NCBI RefSeq assembly: GCF_014764365.1
Contig: NZ_CP061718.1
Span: 2,558,501-2,622,500 of the forward strand
Source of the DNA: Roseococcus microcysteis
GTDB taxonomy: Bacteria > Pseudomonadota > Alphaproteobacteria > Acetobacterales > Acetobacteraceae
Direction of reading: 5' to 3'
DNA length: 64,000 bases
Part shown: positions 26,615 through 35,475 of the stretch, in pieces
How the letters are laid out: each line of letters begins with the position of its first letter
How positions within the stretch are numbered: position 1 is the stretch's first letter
Position numbers and translations under genes: made by a program
Notes under the pieces: generated by a model
Seen by the model: the letters and a program-made list of their open reading frames with translations, nothing else
Databases searched by the model: none
Told to the model about the DNA's origin: nothing

Positions 26615-27693
26615 GCCGCCTTCGCCAGCCTGTCCGCCCGGCATTTCATCAGCGGCTGGATGCGCGTGCCGAACTGCTCCATGCCGATCAGGTAGTCGTC
26701 GAAGGTCAGCATCACGCCGCGCAGGCCGGGCGTCTCGCTCAATTCGTCGAGCTGCCGCGCGATGGTCTCGTAGGAGCCGATCAGGCGCAGCATGTTCGTC
26801 GGCACGCGGTCGGAGGTGACCATGCGGCCCACGGTGGAATGCGCCTCCGCCTTCACATCAGCAGCCGCCTGGCTGTCGCGCCAGGCGAGCGCTTCCAGAT
26901 CCGTGCCCTCGACATAGCGGTGCCACTTGGCCATCGCCGCCTCATCCGTCTCGTCGGCGATGATCATCATCAGCAGCACCGCCTTGCAGTCGGCCCCGGC
27001 GGCGGCATTGGCGGCCAGCAGGCGTTCCGTGTGCGGCCGCACCTTGGACACGTCGTTGATGCCGCCCGCGCTGATGAAGTTCATCTCGGCATATTCGGCC
27101 GCGAACTGCATGCCCCGGTTGGACTGCCCGGCCGAAATGATGTCCAGCTTGCCGCCCTTGGGCCGCGGGCTGACGCGGCAATCGGTCATCTGGAAGAAAT
27201 CGCCCTTGAAGTCGGAGCGGCCGGTGGCCCAGAGGTCGCGCAGCACCTGCACATATTCGCCACAATAGTCGTAGCGGCGGGCGAAATGCGCCTCGCCGGG
27301 CCAGATGCCCATCTGCTCGTATTCGGCCTTCTGCCAGCCGGAGACGATGTTCACCCCGAAGCGCCCGGGCGCGATGGCATCAACGGTCACGGCCATGCGC
27401 GCCAGCAGCGCGGGCGGCACGGTCAGCACGGCCACGGAGGCGAACAGCTTCACCCGCGTGGTGATGGAGGCCAGGCCCGCCATCAGCGTGAAGCTTTCGA
27501 GGTTGTGGTCCCAGTATTCCGACTTCCCGCCGAAGCCGCGCAGCTTGATCATGGAGAGGGCGAATTCGAAGCCGTATTTCTCCGCCATGAGCGTCACGTC
27601 GCGGTTGAGCTCGAAACTCGGCATGTATTGCGGCGAAGTGGTCGAGATCAGCCAGCCATTGTTGCCGATGGGAAGGAAGACGCCGATGTCCAT
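26611..27693 (-). CDS. rutA: RutA-like FMNH2-dependent ring-opening monooxygenase
   Basis: A 360-residue luciferase-like monooxygenase. The N-terminal part follows pyrimidine monooxygenase RutA closely: GVFLPIGNNGWLIST, then SMIKLRGFGGKSEYWDHNLES, then GWQKAEYEQMGIWPG and FKGDFFQMTDCRVSPRP. RutA opens the uracil ring between N3 and C4 with FMNH2 and oxygen to give ureidoacrylate. The close motif match supports a pyrimidine or similar N-heterocycle substrate. It needs a flavin reductase (RutF), and none is seen in the window. It is the first gene of the operon, ahead of the ABC importer. Confidence 0.82.
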   Translation of the reverse strand: MDIGVFLPIGNNGWLISTTSPQYMPSFELNRDVTLMAEKYGFEFALSMIKLRGFGGKSEYWDHNLESFTLMAGLASITTRVKLFASVAVLTVPPALLARMAVTVDAIAPGRFGVNIVSGWQKAEYEQMGIWPGEAHFARRYDYCGEYVQVLRDLWATGRSDFKGDFFQMTDCRVSPRPKGGKLDIISAGQSNRGMQFAAEYAEMNFISAGGINDVSKVRPHTERLLAANAAAGADCKAVLLMMIIADETDEAAMAKWHRYVEGTDLEALAWRDSQAAADVKAEAHSTVGRMVTSDRVPTNMLRLIGSYETIARQLDELSETPGLRGVMLTFDDYLIGMEQFGTRIQPLMKCRADRLAKAA

Positions 27694-27753
27694 GAAGCGG
27701 GGGTCCTCGCGCTGCGTGGCGAAAGGCTAGGCAGCGCGGTGCAGCCCAATCAA

Positions 27754-27768
27754 CGGGCATTTTGCCCG
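27754..27768. promoter_or_regulatory. Inverted repeat CGGGCA-TTT-TGCCCG
   Basis: A perfect 6-bp stem with a three-base loop, 61 bases upstream of the RutA-like start codon. On the minus strand a TTGATT box follows it directly, so it could be an operator close to a -35 element. It could also be a small hairpin with no role. Confidence 0.35.
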
Positions 27769-27797
27769 CCATCGCTGGATTCACAGCGCTCATCGAA

Positions 27798-27819
27798 GCT
27801 GATTGCACATAAAATCAGC
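27798..27819. promoter_or_regulatory. 22-bp dyad GCTGATT-N8-AATCAGC, candidate operator
   Basis: A perfect 7+7 bp inverted repeat with an AT-rich eight-base centre lies 105 bases upstream of the RutA-like start. Size and symmetry fit a GntR-, TetR- or LysR-type dimer site. No regulator gene lies next to the operon, so the binding protein would be encoded elsewhere. Confidence 0.45.
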
Positions 27820-28042
27820 CATTCGCGCACGGGCGCCGCCGAAATGCGCGCCCAGAACGTGTCGGCTGCGTCATGTTTCCAGTGGGCGCGCCCTGCCCCA
27901 GGGCGGCCCTTCGCGCCGCCTTAACCTTCCGCCAACCCGGGCAAGGCACGCTTTGTCGCTTGGCAGCGGGGCCGGCGCATCCCATCTTGCGGTGGGGCGT
28001 TGAAGCCTCGGATACCTATCGGGAATTGTCGAAACGCCCCCC

Positions 28043-28900
28043 ATGACGCTCCTTCCCTTCCGGCCCCTGGCGGGCACGCCCGGCATCCGCCGCGTCGCGC
28101 GCCGTGTCCGCCGCCTGGTCCGTGACTTCCGCGACCGGCCCGACGCACCGCGCGCCTATGCCGCCGCGGAAGGGGAATTGCGCGTCGCCTCCTGGAACCT
28201 GCACAAATGCGTGGGCACGGACGGCAAGTTCGACCCGCACCGCTCCATCTCCGTCATCGCCGAGATGGGCGCGGACCTCGTGGCCCTGCAGGAGGCCGAC
28301 AAGCGCTTCGGCCGCCGCACCGGCCTGCTCGACCTCGCGGCGCTGGAGCGTGAGGCCGGCCTCGTCCCCCTCGACATCTCGGAACTGCCGGATGGCCATG
28401 GCTGGCACGGCAATGCGCTGCTGGTGCGGCCTGGCATGCAGGCCCGCATCCGCCGCCTGCGCCTGCCAGGTGCGGAGCCGCGGGGCGCGGTCATCGCGGA
28501 ACTCGACCTGCCGATGGGCCCGCTGCGCGTGGTCGGCGCGCATCTCGGCCTGTTGCTGCACAGCCGGCAGCGCCAGGCCATCGCCATCCTGGACGCCATC
28601 GCCGAGGGCGACCCCATGCCCACCCTGCTGCTGGGCGACCTGAATGAATGGCGGCCCGGCGCGAAATCCTCGCTGCGGATGCTGGAGCCCTTCTTCGGCC
28701 CCACCCCCAAGGCACCGCCGAGTTTCCCCGCCCGGCTGCCCGTGCTGGCGCTGGACCGCATCCTGGGCTGGCCGCAGGGCCTGGTCACCGATGTGGTGAC
28801 GCATGACAGCCCGCGCGCGCGCGTGGCCTCCGACCATCTGCCGCTGACGGCGCGGGTGCGCCTGGGCGAGGGCGCGCAGGCCCTGCTCCGCGCGGCCTGA
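28043..28900 (+). CDS. Endonuclease/exonuclease/phosphatase (EEP) family protein
   Basis: A 285-residue EEP-fold hydrolase. The metal and catalytic motifs are SWNLHKCVG (Asn, about residue 55), ALQEAD (Glu, about 82), GDLNEW (Asp/Asn, about 197) and ASDHLPL (Asp/His, about 268). There is no clear signal peptide; the first 30 residues are arginine-rich. EEP members cut DNA or RNA, or phosphodiesters in lipids. Its partner 16 bases downstream is a phospholipase D enzyme, which makes a lipid-related role plausible. This pairing is seen in other proteobacteria. Confidence 0.85.
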   Translation: MTLLPFRPLAGTPGIRRVARRVRRLVRDFRDRPDAPRAYAAAEGELRVASWNLHKCVGTDGKFDPHRSISVIAEMGADLVALQEADKRFGRRTGLLDLAALEREAGLVPLDISELPDGHGWHGNALLVRPGMQARIRRLRLPGAEPRGAVIAELDLPMGPLRVVGAHLGLLLHSRQRQAIAILDAIAEGDPMPTLLLGDLNEWRPGAKSSLRMLEPFFGPTPKAPPSFPARLPVLALDRILGWPQGLVTDVVTHDSPRARVASDHLPLTARVRLGEGAQALLRAA

Positions 28901-28916
28901 GCCGCGGGTCATTGCC

Positions 28917-30323
28917 ATGGCCCAGGACGGGCCCCTCACCACCGATGGCGTGGCCCTGCTGCCCGACGCCGCCACCGCCTTCCACATCCGCGCCGACAGC
29001 GCCCGCGCGGCGCGCCACACGCTGGACCTGCAATACTACATGTGGCGCGGCGATGTGACGGGACAGCTGCTCGCCGCCGAGACCCTCGCCGCGGCCGATC
29101 GCGGCGTGGTGGTGCGGCTGCTGCTGGATGATGTCTACGCGCTGGGGCGGGAGCGTGTGCTGGGCGCGCTGGACGCGCACCCCAACATCGCCGTGCGGCT
29201 GTTCAACGCGACGCGCTGGCGCCGCTTCGGGCGCCTCGGGCTGCTGCTGGAGATGGCCTTTGGCGGCTGGCACCTGAACCGCCGCATGCACAACAAGAAC
29301 TGGATCATGGACGGGCGGCTGGCCATCGTGGGCGGCCGCAACATCGGCGACGAGTATTTCGACCAGGTGGAGGAAGGCGCGGTCGCCTTCCGCGACCTCG
29401 ACATCGCCATCATGGGCGAGGCGGCGTCCCAGGCCACGGCCGTGTTCAACCGATACTGGAACAGCAACCTCTCCCGCCCCGCCGCCAAGGTCACCACAAC
29501 CGCCGCCCTGCCCCGCAGCCTGCCGGCCCTGCGGCGCGAACTCGCGCGGGCGCGCGCGCGGCATGAGGCCGCCACCCCGCTCGTGCCGCCGGCCAACGCC
29601 ATGCCGCGCTGGCTGGACCTGACGGAGGTGGAGGCCCGCTGCATCCAGGTCGTCTCCGACCCGCCCGACAAGGCGCGGCGGGGGCTGCGCGCGCGCAAGC
29701 GGGCGCGCGCGGCCGGCGGCATCGCGGCCGAGATCGCGGATGCGCTGCGCGTGGCGCGGGAGGAGGCGCTGCTCATCTCCCCCTATTTCGTGCCCGGCCG
29801 CGCGGGCCTCGCCTTGCTGCGGGATTTGCGCGCGCGTGGCGTGCGCGTCTCGGTCGTGACCAATTCGCTCGCCGCGACGGATGTGGTGGCCGTCCATGGC
29901 GGCTACGCGAAGTATCGCCGCGCCCTGCTCGATGCCGGGGTGACGCTGTTCGAACTCAAGCCCACGCCCAGCGAGGAACGCGCATCGCTGCTCGGCTCGC
30001 GCGGGGCCTCACTGCACACCAAGGCCTTCGTGGTGGATGGAGTGCTGGCCTTCGTCGGCTCCTTCAACCTCGACCCGCGCTCGGCCGCGCTGAACACCGA
30101 GATGGGCGCCTTCGTGCGCCACCGCGGCGTGGCCAGCGAGGTGGCGGCGGAACATGCGCGCCTCGCCCAATCCAGCCGGAGCTGGCAGGTGGTGTGGGAA
30201 GAGGGCCGGCTGGGCTGGCGCGAGAATGACGGCAGGCTGTGGCGGCGCGAGCCCATGGCGGGCTTCTGGCGCCGCGCCACCGCCGCCGTGGTGCGTCGCC
30301 TGCCGGTGGAGGAGCAGCTGTAG
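28917..30323 (+). CDS. Phospholipase D superfamily protein, cardiolipin synthase type
   Basis: A 468-residue protein with two HKD motifs: HNKNWIMDG near residue 123 and HTKAFVVDG near 368. Each is followed by the GGRNIGDEYF or GSFNLDPRS segment typical of bacterial cardiolipin synthases and YmdC/ClsC. It has no N-terminal transmembrane helices, which resembles ClsC more than ClsA. It likely joins phosphatidyl groups to make cardiolipin or hydrolyses phosphodiesters at the inner membrane. It follows the EEP gene and is convergent with the hybrid kinase, with seven bases between the stops. Confidence 0.87.
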   Translation: MAQDGPLTTDGVALLPDAATAFHIRADSARAARHTLDLQYYMWRGDVTGQLLAAETLAAADRGVVVRLLLDDVYALGRERVLGALDAHPNIAVRLFNATRWRRFGRLGLLLEMAFGGWHLNRRMHNKNWIMDGRLAIVGGRNIGDEYFDQVEEGAVAFRDLDIAIMGEAASQATAVFNRYWNSNLSRPAAKVTTTAALPRSLPALRRELARARARHEAATPLVPPANAMPRWLDLTEVEARCIQVVSDPPDKARRGLRARKRARAAGGIAAEIADALRVAREEALLISPYFVPGRAGLALLRDLRARGVRVSVVTNSLAATDVVAVHGGYAKYRRALLDAGVTLFELKPTPSEERASLLGSRGASLHTKAFVVDGVLAFVGSFNLDPRSAALNTEMGAFVRHRGVASEVAAEHARLAQSSRSWQVVWEEGRLGWRENDGRLWRREPMAGFWRRATAAVVRRLPVEEQL

Positions 30324-30330
30324 AGTCCCG

Positions 30331-32799
30331 TCAAACTCCAAGCAGCTTCAGCAGCGCCGCGCGGTCGGGGGGCTTGGTCATGTAGGCGGTCATGCCCGCC
30401 TCCTCGCATTGGCGCGCATATTCCGGGCCCACCGCGGCCGTCAGGCCGATAATGGTCACCGCGGCATTGGGCCCTTCCCCGGCGCGGATGGCGCGGGTGG
30501 CGGCCAGCCCGTCCATCTCGGGCATCTGCATGTCCATGATGATGGCGTCGAAGCGGCTCAGCGCGGCCTGGCGCACGGCGGCATGGCCATCCGCCGCCAC
30601 CTCCACGCTGACGCCCGCCGCTTCCAGGATGCGGCTCATCACGAACTGGTTCACCGGGTTGTCCTCGGCCAGCAGCACCCGCAGCGCCCGCCCGGGCGGC
30701 GGGACGGCGGGGGCCTGGGGTGCCGCCGCGGCTTCGCGCCGGAAGGCCTGGGCCAGCGCCTCGCGCAGCCGCGCGGGCAAGGCGGGCTTCAGCAGGACGG
30801 ATTGGAACAGGCCCGGCGGCGAGGGCGGGGCGCCGGGCTCCGCCTGGCCGAAGCGGATCAGGGGCGTGCCCTCGCCCAGCGCCGCGCGCAGGCACTGGGC
30901 CGGCGTGACCTCCTCCGGGCCGGCGCCCAGGATCACGAGGTCGAAACCCTTGCCGCCGGATGCCAGCCCCTGCTCCACCGTCGTCGCCGTCACCGCCACC
31001 AGCCCCAGCGTCTCCAGCTGCTGCGCCAGCGCCTGGCGCTGCACCGCCGACGTCTCGATCACCAGCGCGCGCCGCCCCGCCAGCTGGCAGGGCGGCGCCT
31101 CGCCCGGCAGCACGGTCAGGTCCAGCAGCAGGCGGAACACGCTGCCCCCGCCGGGGCGCGGCGCCGCCTCGATGGTGCCGCCCAGCAGCTCCGCCAGGCG
31201 CTGCGAGATGGCCAGCCCAAGCCCCGTGCCGCCATAGCGCCGGCGGATGGAGGCATCGGCCTGGCTGAAGCGGTCGAACAGGGCCGGGATGCGCGCGGGG
31301 TCTATGCCGATGCCCGTGTCGCTGACGGTGCAGACCAAATGGCAGCGGTTCCCCGGCAGCGGCGTGGCGGCGATGGCGAGGCGGACCCACCCGGTCTCGG
31401 TGAACTTCACCGCATTGCCCACCAGGTTGAACAGGATCTGCCGGAAGCGCGCCGGGTCGCCCTGCACGCGGTCGGGCAGGCCGGGGGCGGGCAGGCAGAC
31501 CAGCTCCACCCCCTTGGCGGCGGCGGGGGCGGCGAAGAGTTCCACGATGACGCCCAGCTGCTCCTCCAGCCGGAAGGGCACGGATTCCGGCGTGGCGGCC
31601 CCGGCCTCCAGCTTCGAGAAGTCCAGGATGTCGTTCAGCAGCGTGAGCAGATGCGCGGCGGAACCGTTGATGGTCTCGGCATAGCGGCGCTGCATGGGCG
31701 AGAGCGGCGTCTCCATCATCAGCTCCGACAGGCCGATGACGCCGGAGACGGGCGTGCGGATCTCGTGGCTCATGGAGGCCAGGAATTCCTGCTTGGCCTC
31801 GCTCGCCGCCCGCGCCGCGCGCTCGCTTTCCGCGAGGCGCCTTCCCTGGCGCCACAGCACCAGCACCGCCGTGAGCGCCAGCAGCGTGACGGCGGCGATG
31901 GCGCCCAGGAAGACCATGTCCTGCTCGCGCACGCCGGCCAGCGCCACCTCGCGAAGCTGCGCCACCTCCACCACAAGGGGAAGCTGGGGCGTCACCGCGA
32001 AGCCGGCGGAGACTTCGGCGCCGAAGCCGTCGGGTCCGGTGTGGGTGCCCACCTCGCGCCGCGGCAGGAAGCGGGCGAAGGGCCAGGCGGCGGGGTGGGC
32101 CTCGCCGATGCCGGACAGGGTGGCGTCGCCATTCCCCGGGCGCCTTGCGTCGCCACGCGCCACCATCACCCCCTCGAAGGTGTAGAGGCGGATGAGGACG
32201 TTCAGCGCCTCGGCCTGGCGCAGCGCCAGCGCGGTCACGTATTCGGCATTGAGCAGCGCCACCGCCGCGCCGGCGAAGCGCCCCTCGGCATCGCGCAGGG
32301 AGATGGCCACGGGCAGGGTCCAGCGCGCCGGCCAGGGCGGCGCCGTGCCGTCCAGCAGCCGCCCCGGCTCCGGCGGGGCGAGGAAGAGCAGGGTGCCCGG
32401 CCGCGCCCACAGCTCCTGGAACCAGGCGCGGCCGCCGAGCTCGTGGCCCAGCAGGGCCGCCACATTGGCCTCGGTGACGCGTCCCTCGGCATCGGTCACC
32501 AGCAGGGCGCGCATCTGCGGCATGTCGCGCGCCAATTCGCCCATGCTGGGGGAGAGGCGCTGCGGCCCCCCGCCATTGTGGCGCGCCATGATGTCGGCCA
32601 GCAGGATTTCCGCGGGCTCGACGGTGCGCGCCATCTGGTCGGCGATGCTGAGGGCCAGCGCCTGGGTCAGCCGCTCGGCCTCCTGGGTGGCGCGCTGGGT
32701 GCCGCGATGGCTTTGCAGCAGGAAGACCAGCAGCAGCGCGGCCGCCAGGGCCAGACCAAGCCCCAGCAGCACCGCGAAGGGCCGGGCGCGCGGCGGCAT
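30331..32799 (-). CDS. Membrane hybrid histidine kinase with pseudo-receiver and receiver
   Basis: An 822-residue kinase. A transmembrane helix (about 9-28) and a second (about 295-315) enclose a periplasmic sensor domain of Cache-like appearance. HisKA has [11 protein letters not shown] (H345). HATPase has [20 protein letters not shown] and [10 protein letters not shown]. Two receiver-like units follow: residues about 570-690 are degenerate, with no phospho-acceptor Asp, and about 700-820 is complete ([11 protein letters not shown]756 in [13 protein letters not shown] in TKPPD). Its ATG overlaps the TGA of a solute-binding protein gene, so the pair probably forms a periplasmic ligand sensing system. 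Confidence 0.9.
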   Translation of the reverse strand: MPPRARPFAVLLGLGLALAAALLLVFLLQSHRGTQRATQEAERLTQALALSIADQMARTVEPAEILLADIMARHNGGGPQRLSPSMGELARDMPQMRALLVTDAEGRVTEANVAALLGHELGGRAWFQELWARPGTLLFLAPPEPGRLLDGTAPPWPARWTLPVAISLRDAEGRFAGAAVALLNAEYVTALALRQAEALNVLIRLYTFEGVMVARGDARRPGNGDATLSGIGEAHPAAWPFARFLPRREVGTHTGPDGFGAEVSAGFAVTPQLPLVVEVAQLREVALAGVREQDMVFLGAIAAVTLLALTAVLVLWRQGRRLAESERAARAASEAKQEFLASMSHEIRTPVSGVIGLSELMMETPLSPMQRRYAETINGSAAHLLTLLNDILDFSKLEAGAATPESVPFRLEEQLGVIVELFAAPAAAKGVELVCLPAPGLPDRVQGDPARFRQILFNLVGNAVKFTETGWVRLAIAATPLPGNRCHLVCTVSDTGIGIDPARIPALFDRFSQADASIRRRYGGTGLGLAISQRLAELLGGTIEAAPRPGGGSVFRLLLDLTVLPGEAPPCQLAGRRALVIETSAVQRQALAQQLETLGLVAVTATTVEQGLASGGKGFDLVILGAGPEEVTPAQCLRAALGEGTPLIRFGQAEPGAPPSPPGLFQSVLLKPALPARLREALAQAFRREAAAAPQAPAVPPPGRALRVLLAEDNPVNQFVMSRILEAAGVSVEVAADGHAAVRQAALSRFDAIIMDMQMPEMDGLAATRAIRAGEGPNAAVTIIGLTAAVGPEYARQCEEAGMTAYMTKPPDRAALLKLLGV

Positions 32800-33611
32800 C
32801 AGGGTCGGATCAGGATCGGTGTCAGGTCATGTCGCGCGGCGGCGGCGGCCAATGTGCCATCGGCCCGGATGGCGGCGAGGAAGGCGTTCACCTCGGCCCG
32901 CCAGGCGGGCTGGCCCTGGGGCAGGGCCCAGCCATAGCGCGTCTCGCCGAAGCGGCCGGGCGGGTCGATCACCTTCGCCCAGGCATGGGCGGCGAGGGTG
33001 CGGCGCGTGTAGGGAAAGTCGCTCATGAAGACGTCGGCGCGGCCGGACTGCACCTCGGCCTCACGCGTGCGGGGCGGCGGGACCACCAGCAGCGTGGCGT
33101 GGCGCAACGTCTCGCGCATCACGGGCTCCATCACCGTGCCGGCGGCGACGGCGACCACATGGCCGGGACGGTCAATGTCGGCCCAGGCGCGGATGGCCGG
33201 ATGGGTGCTGGTCGTGACGGCGTAGATGGGGCTGGCGAGGTAGGGCGCGCTGAAATCCACCCGCTGCGCGCGGGCCTCGGTGATGCCCACCGCCATCATG
33301 GCGATGTCGCACTGGCCCCCTTCGATCCGGTCCATGAAGGCCGCGAAGCTGGTCTCCACGAAGCGCGCCTGGACGCCGAGCCGCGCGGCCAGCGCGCGCG
33401 CCATGTCAATGTCGAGCCCCTCCAGCGCCCCGGTGCGCGGGTTCCGCCAGGAGATGGCGAAATATTCCGGCCAGATGCAGACATCGAGGGAACCCCGCGC
33501 GCGGATCTCCGCGAGACGGTCGGCGGGCTGAGCCGCGGCGGGAAGGGCGGCGACGAGCATGAGCAGCAGAAAACCCAGCGCGACGCGGCCAATGGAGAGG
33601 ATAGGGGCCAT
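32799..33611 (-). CDS. Periplasmic solute-binding protein, amino-acid (family 3) type
   Basis: A 270-residue binding protein with a Sec signal peptide (residues 1-27, ending AAAQ). The mature chain begins with RLAEIRARGSLDVCIWPEY and includes LEGLDIDMARALAARLG, the family 3 signature, and DIAMMAVGITEARAQRVDFSAPY. No permease or ATPase is adjacent. It is translationally coupled to a membrane hybrid kinase, so it probably presents ligand to that sensor rather than to a transporter. The likely ligand is an amino acid or related small acid. Confidence 0.86.
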   Translation of the reverse strand: MAPILSIGRVALGFLLLMLVAALPAAAQPADRLAEIRARGSLDVCIWPEYFAISWRNPRTGALEGLDIDMARALAARLGVQARFVETSFAAFMDRIEGGQCDIAMMAVGITEARAQRVDFSAPYLASPIYAVTTSTHPAIRAWADIDRPGHVVAVAAGTVMEPVMRETLRHATLLVVPPPRTREAEVQSGRADVFMSDFPYTRRTLAAHAWAKVIDPPGRFGETRYGWALPQGQPAWRAEVNAFLAAIRADGTLAAAAARHDLTPILIRP

Positions 33612-33647
33612 GGCGTCGCAATCTCCGACATCCGGGTTACAGAAAAC

Positions 33648-34199
33648 TTATCCGATCGGCGGCCCCTCCGCCATCGCCGCGAGGCGCAGTTCGAACCGGC
33701 AGAGCGAGGCGCCGGCGGCCATGCATTCCACCTCCTCGCAGACCGGCTCCCCCGCCACGCCCGCCGCCTCCAGCACATGGCGCATGCCGCCCGCGAAGCT
33801 GCCGGTGAAGATGTGGCAGACGGCGCGGCCCGTCTCCGGCCCATAGCCCAGCGCGAAGGCGGAGTGGCGGACGAGGAGGGTGCCCGTGCCCGCCGCCACG
33901 TCCAGCGCCGCCAGCTCCACCTGGCCGAAGCCGCGCTGGGACATGCGGCGGATGTAGTGGCGCAGCACCTCCTCCCCACCCAGCCCCTGTTCGGCGGCCT
34001 GGTGGCGGCACCACTGCACGGCCGACCTCTCGCTGGAGCGATAGAGCATGTCGCGCACCGCCGCCTCGCCCATCGCCTCCTCCATGCCGCGCTGCATGTT
34101 CACCAGGAACAGGCGGGGCGTGTAGACCATGGGCAGGCCATCGGTGCGCCAGATGCCCGTTTCCGCCTCCACGTCGATCTGCACTTCCGGGGCGGGCAT
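33648..34199 (-). CDS. V4R (4-vinyl reductase) domain protein
   Basis: A 183-residue soluble protein built like the small-molecule binding V4R/XylR-N domain. Landmarks are the N-terminal helix MYTPRLFLVNMQRGMEEAMGE-like region, GTGTLLVRHSAFALGYGP near 105, the SFAGGMRHVLEAAGV helix and VCEEVECMAAGASLCRFEL near 150-170. The three cysteines in that last segment fit the metal or ligand site known in this fold. In regulators of aromatic degradation V4R binds the effector; here there is no ATPase or DNA-binding domain. The ligand is unknown. Confidence 0.7.
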   Translation of the reverse strand: MPAPEVQIDVEAETGIWRTDGLPMVYTPRLFLVNMQRGMEEAMGEAAVRDMLYRSSERSAVQWCRHQAAEQGLGGEEVLRHYIRRMSQRGFGQVELAALDVAAGTGTLLVRHSAFALGYGPETGRAVCHIFTGSFAGGMRHVLEAAGVAGEPVCEEVECMAAGASLCRFELRLAAMAEGPPIG

Positions 34200-34209
34200 G
34201 GCGGGCCTT

Positions 34210-35061
34210 TCAGTTCAGGCGGTTGCGGAGTTCCTCGACCAGGCCACGGATGCGGCTCGCGGCCTCGCCCTCCGGTTCCAGTTCCAGCGAACGGTCCAAA
34301 CTGGCCAGCGCGGCGCCGATGCGGTCCAGCCGCTGCTCCATCAGCCCCGCCTCGCGCCAGAGTGCCGCGTGGTCGGGGGCGATGCGCAGCATGTCCCGCG
34401 TGCAGGTGAGCGCGGCCTCCAGATCCCCCGCGCGCAGGCGGCGCAGCTTGATGTTGTTCTGCAAACGCAGCAGCACGGCCCGGCGCGTCATGGGCACAAC
34501 GAGGCCGGGCCGCAGCTCGGCCTTGGGGCCTTCCACCGCCTTGATCAGCCCGCGCAGCTCCGGCGCCCCCAGCGCCACGCCGCCGCCAAACACATCCAGC
34601 AGGGCGGGCCCGCGGGCGCTGCCCAGCGCCACCAGGAAATGGCCCGGGAAGTCCACCCCATGCGCGGCCCAGCCCGCCGCATCGGCCACATGCAGCCACA
34701 GGATGCCCAGCGCCACGGGCAGGCCGCGCCGGCGTTCCAGCACATGGATCAGGTTGGCGTTGCGGGGGTCGTCATAGGTGGCGGTATCGCCCGCGAAGCC
34801 CCAGTCGGTGTGCAGCAGCCGGGCCAGCGTGGCGCGGCGCGCCTCCACATCGCCGGCATCGGCGCGCGCATCGGCGGTGGCGGCCTCCACCGCCTGGCGC
34901 GCCAGGTCGGACAGCAGGCCGCCGGCCGCGCGCCAATCGGCATCGGGCGCGTCAATGCGCGCGAATTGCAGCGCGGCGGCGCCGATGTCGATCTCATCGT
35001 CCGGAAGCTGGCCGACCGCGTCCAGCGCGGCGCGGGCCTCCTGCTCAGGGTTGCCACTCAT
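34210..35061 (-). CDS. SirB1-like transglutaminase/tetratricopeptide family protein
   Basis: A 283-residue protein of the SirB1 family. The N-terminal half is a transglutaminase-like core with ARLLHTDWGFAGDTATYDDPRNANLIHVLERRRGLPVALGILWL and HGVDFPGHFLVAL (split here for length: the core runs about 80-170). The catalytic cysteine is replaced in most SirB1 proteins, and none is seen at that point. The C-terminal third has TPR-like helices (about 190-270). Function is unknown in any organism. It lies ten bases upstream of the V4R gene and is co-directional. Confidence 0.8.
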   Translation of the reverse strand: MSGNPEQEARAALDAVGQLPDDEIDIGAAALQFARIDAPDADWRAAGGLLSDLARQAVEAATADARADAGDVEARRATLARLLHTDWGFAGDTATYDDPRNANLIHVLERRRGLPVALGILWLHVADAAGWAAHGVDFPGHFLVALGSARGPALLDVFGGGVALGAPELRGLIKAVEGPKAELRPGLVVPMTRRAVLLRLQNNIKLRRLRAGDLEAALTCTRDMLRIAPDHAALWREAGLMEQRLDRIGAALASLDRSLELEPEGEAASRIRGLVEELRNRLN

Positions 35062-35088
35062 GGGCCCAGCATAGACCGGGCGGGGGTG

Positions 35089-35462
35089 TCAGCCCAGCAT
35101 CCGCCCGAGCGGCTTGCCGGCGAAGAGATGCACATGGAAATGCGGCACTTCCTGCCCCGCGTCATGGCCCACATTGGCCAGCAGGCGGTAGCCGGGTTCC
35201 TCGAGGTTCAGATCCTTGGCCACCTTCGCCACGGCGCGCCAGAAGCCCGCGATCTCGGCCTCCGGCGCCGTCGCGTGGAAATCGGCGGCGCTGACATAGG
35301 CGCCCTTCGGGATCACCAGCACATGCAGCGGGGCCTGGGGGGCGATGTCGTGGAAGGCGAGGGCGAATTCATCCTCGTGCACCCGCTTGCAGGGCAGTTC
35401 GCCCCGCAGGATGCGGGCGAAGATGTTCTGCGGGTCATAGGGGGCAGGCCGGAGACGGGCAT
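35089..35462 (-). pseudogene. HIT family nucleotide hydrolase with a single-base frameshift
   Basis: The ATG at 35462 has a GGAG SD eight bases upstream and begins MPVSGLPP. The frame then leaves and the family sequence YDPQNIFARILRGELPCK resumes in another frame, running through to HFHVHLFAG, the histidine triad. Adding one C to the run of five (minus strand, bases 35440-35444) restores a 124-residue HIT protein of usual length. HIT proteins hydrolyse nucleoside phosphoramidates or AMP-lysine. The rest of the gene is undamaged. A start at the internal GTG (35382) would remove the first helix and strand, so it was rejected. Confidence 0.8.
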
Positions 35463-35475
35463 GGCGGGCTCTCCT

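Larger units (their letters stand above)
27694..28042. other. Divergent intergenic region, 349 bases
   Basis: No gene is supported here. It separates the RutA-like operon (minus) from the EEP gene (plus) and is less GC-rich at 27740-27830, where two inverted repeats listed separately are found. The rest has no feature that I can name. Confidence 0.5.

Noticed and set aside
35089-35382. HIT protein starting at the internal GTG
   Set aside because: It would delete the first conserved strand and helix, and the only good SD-ATG lies upstream in the shifted frame.
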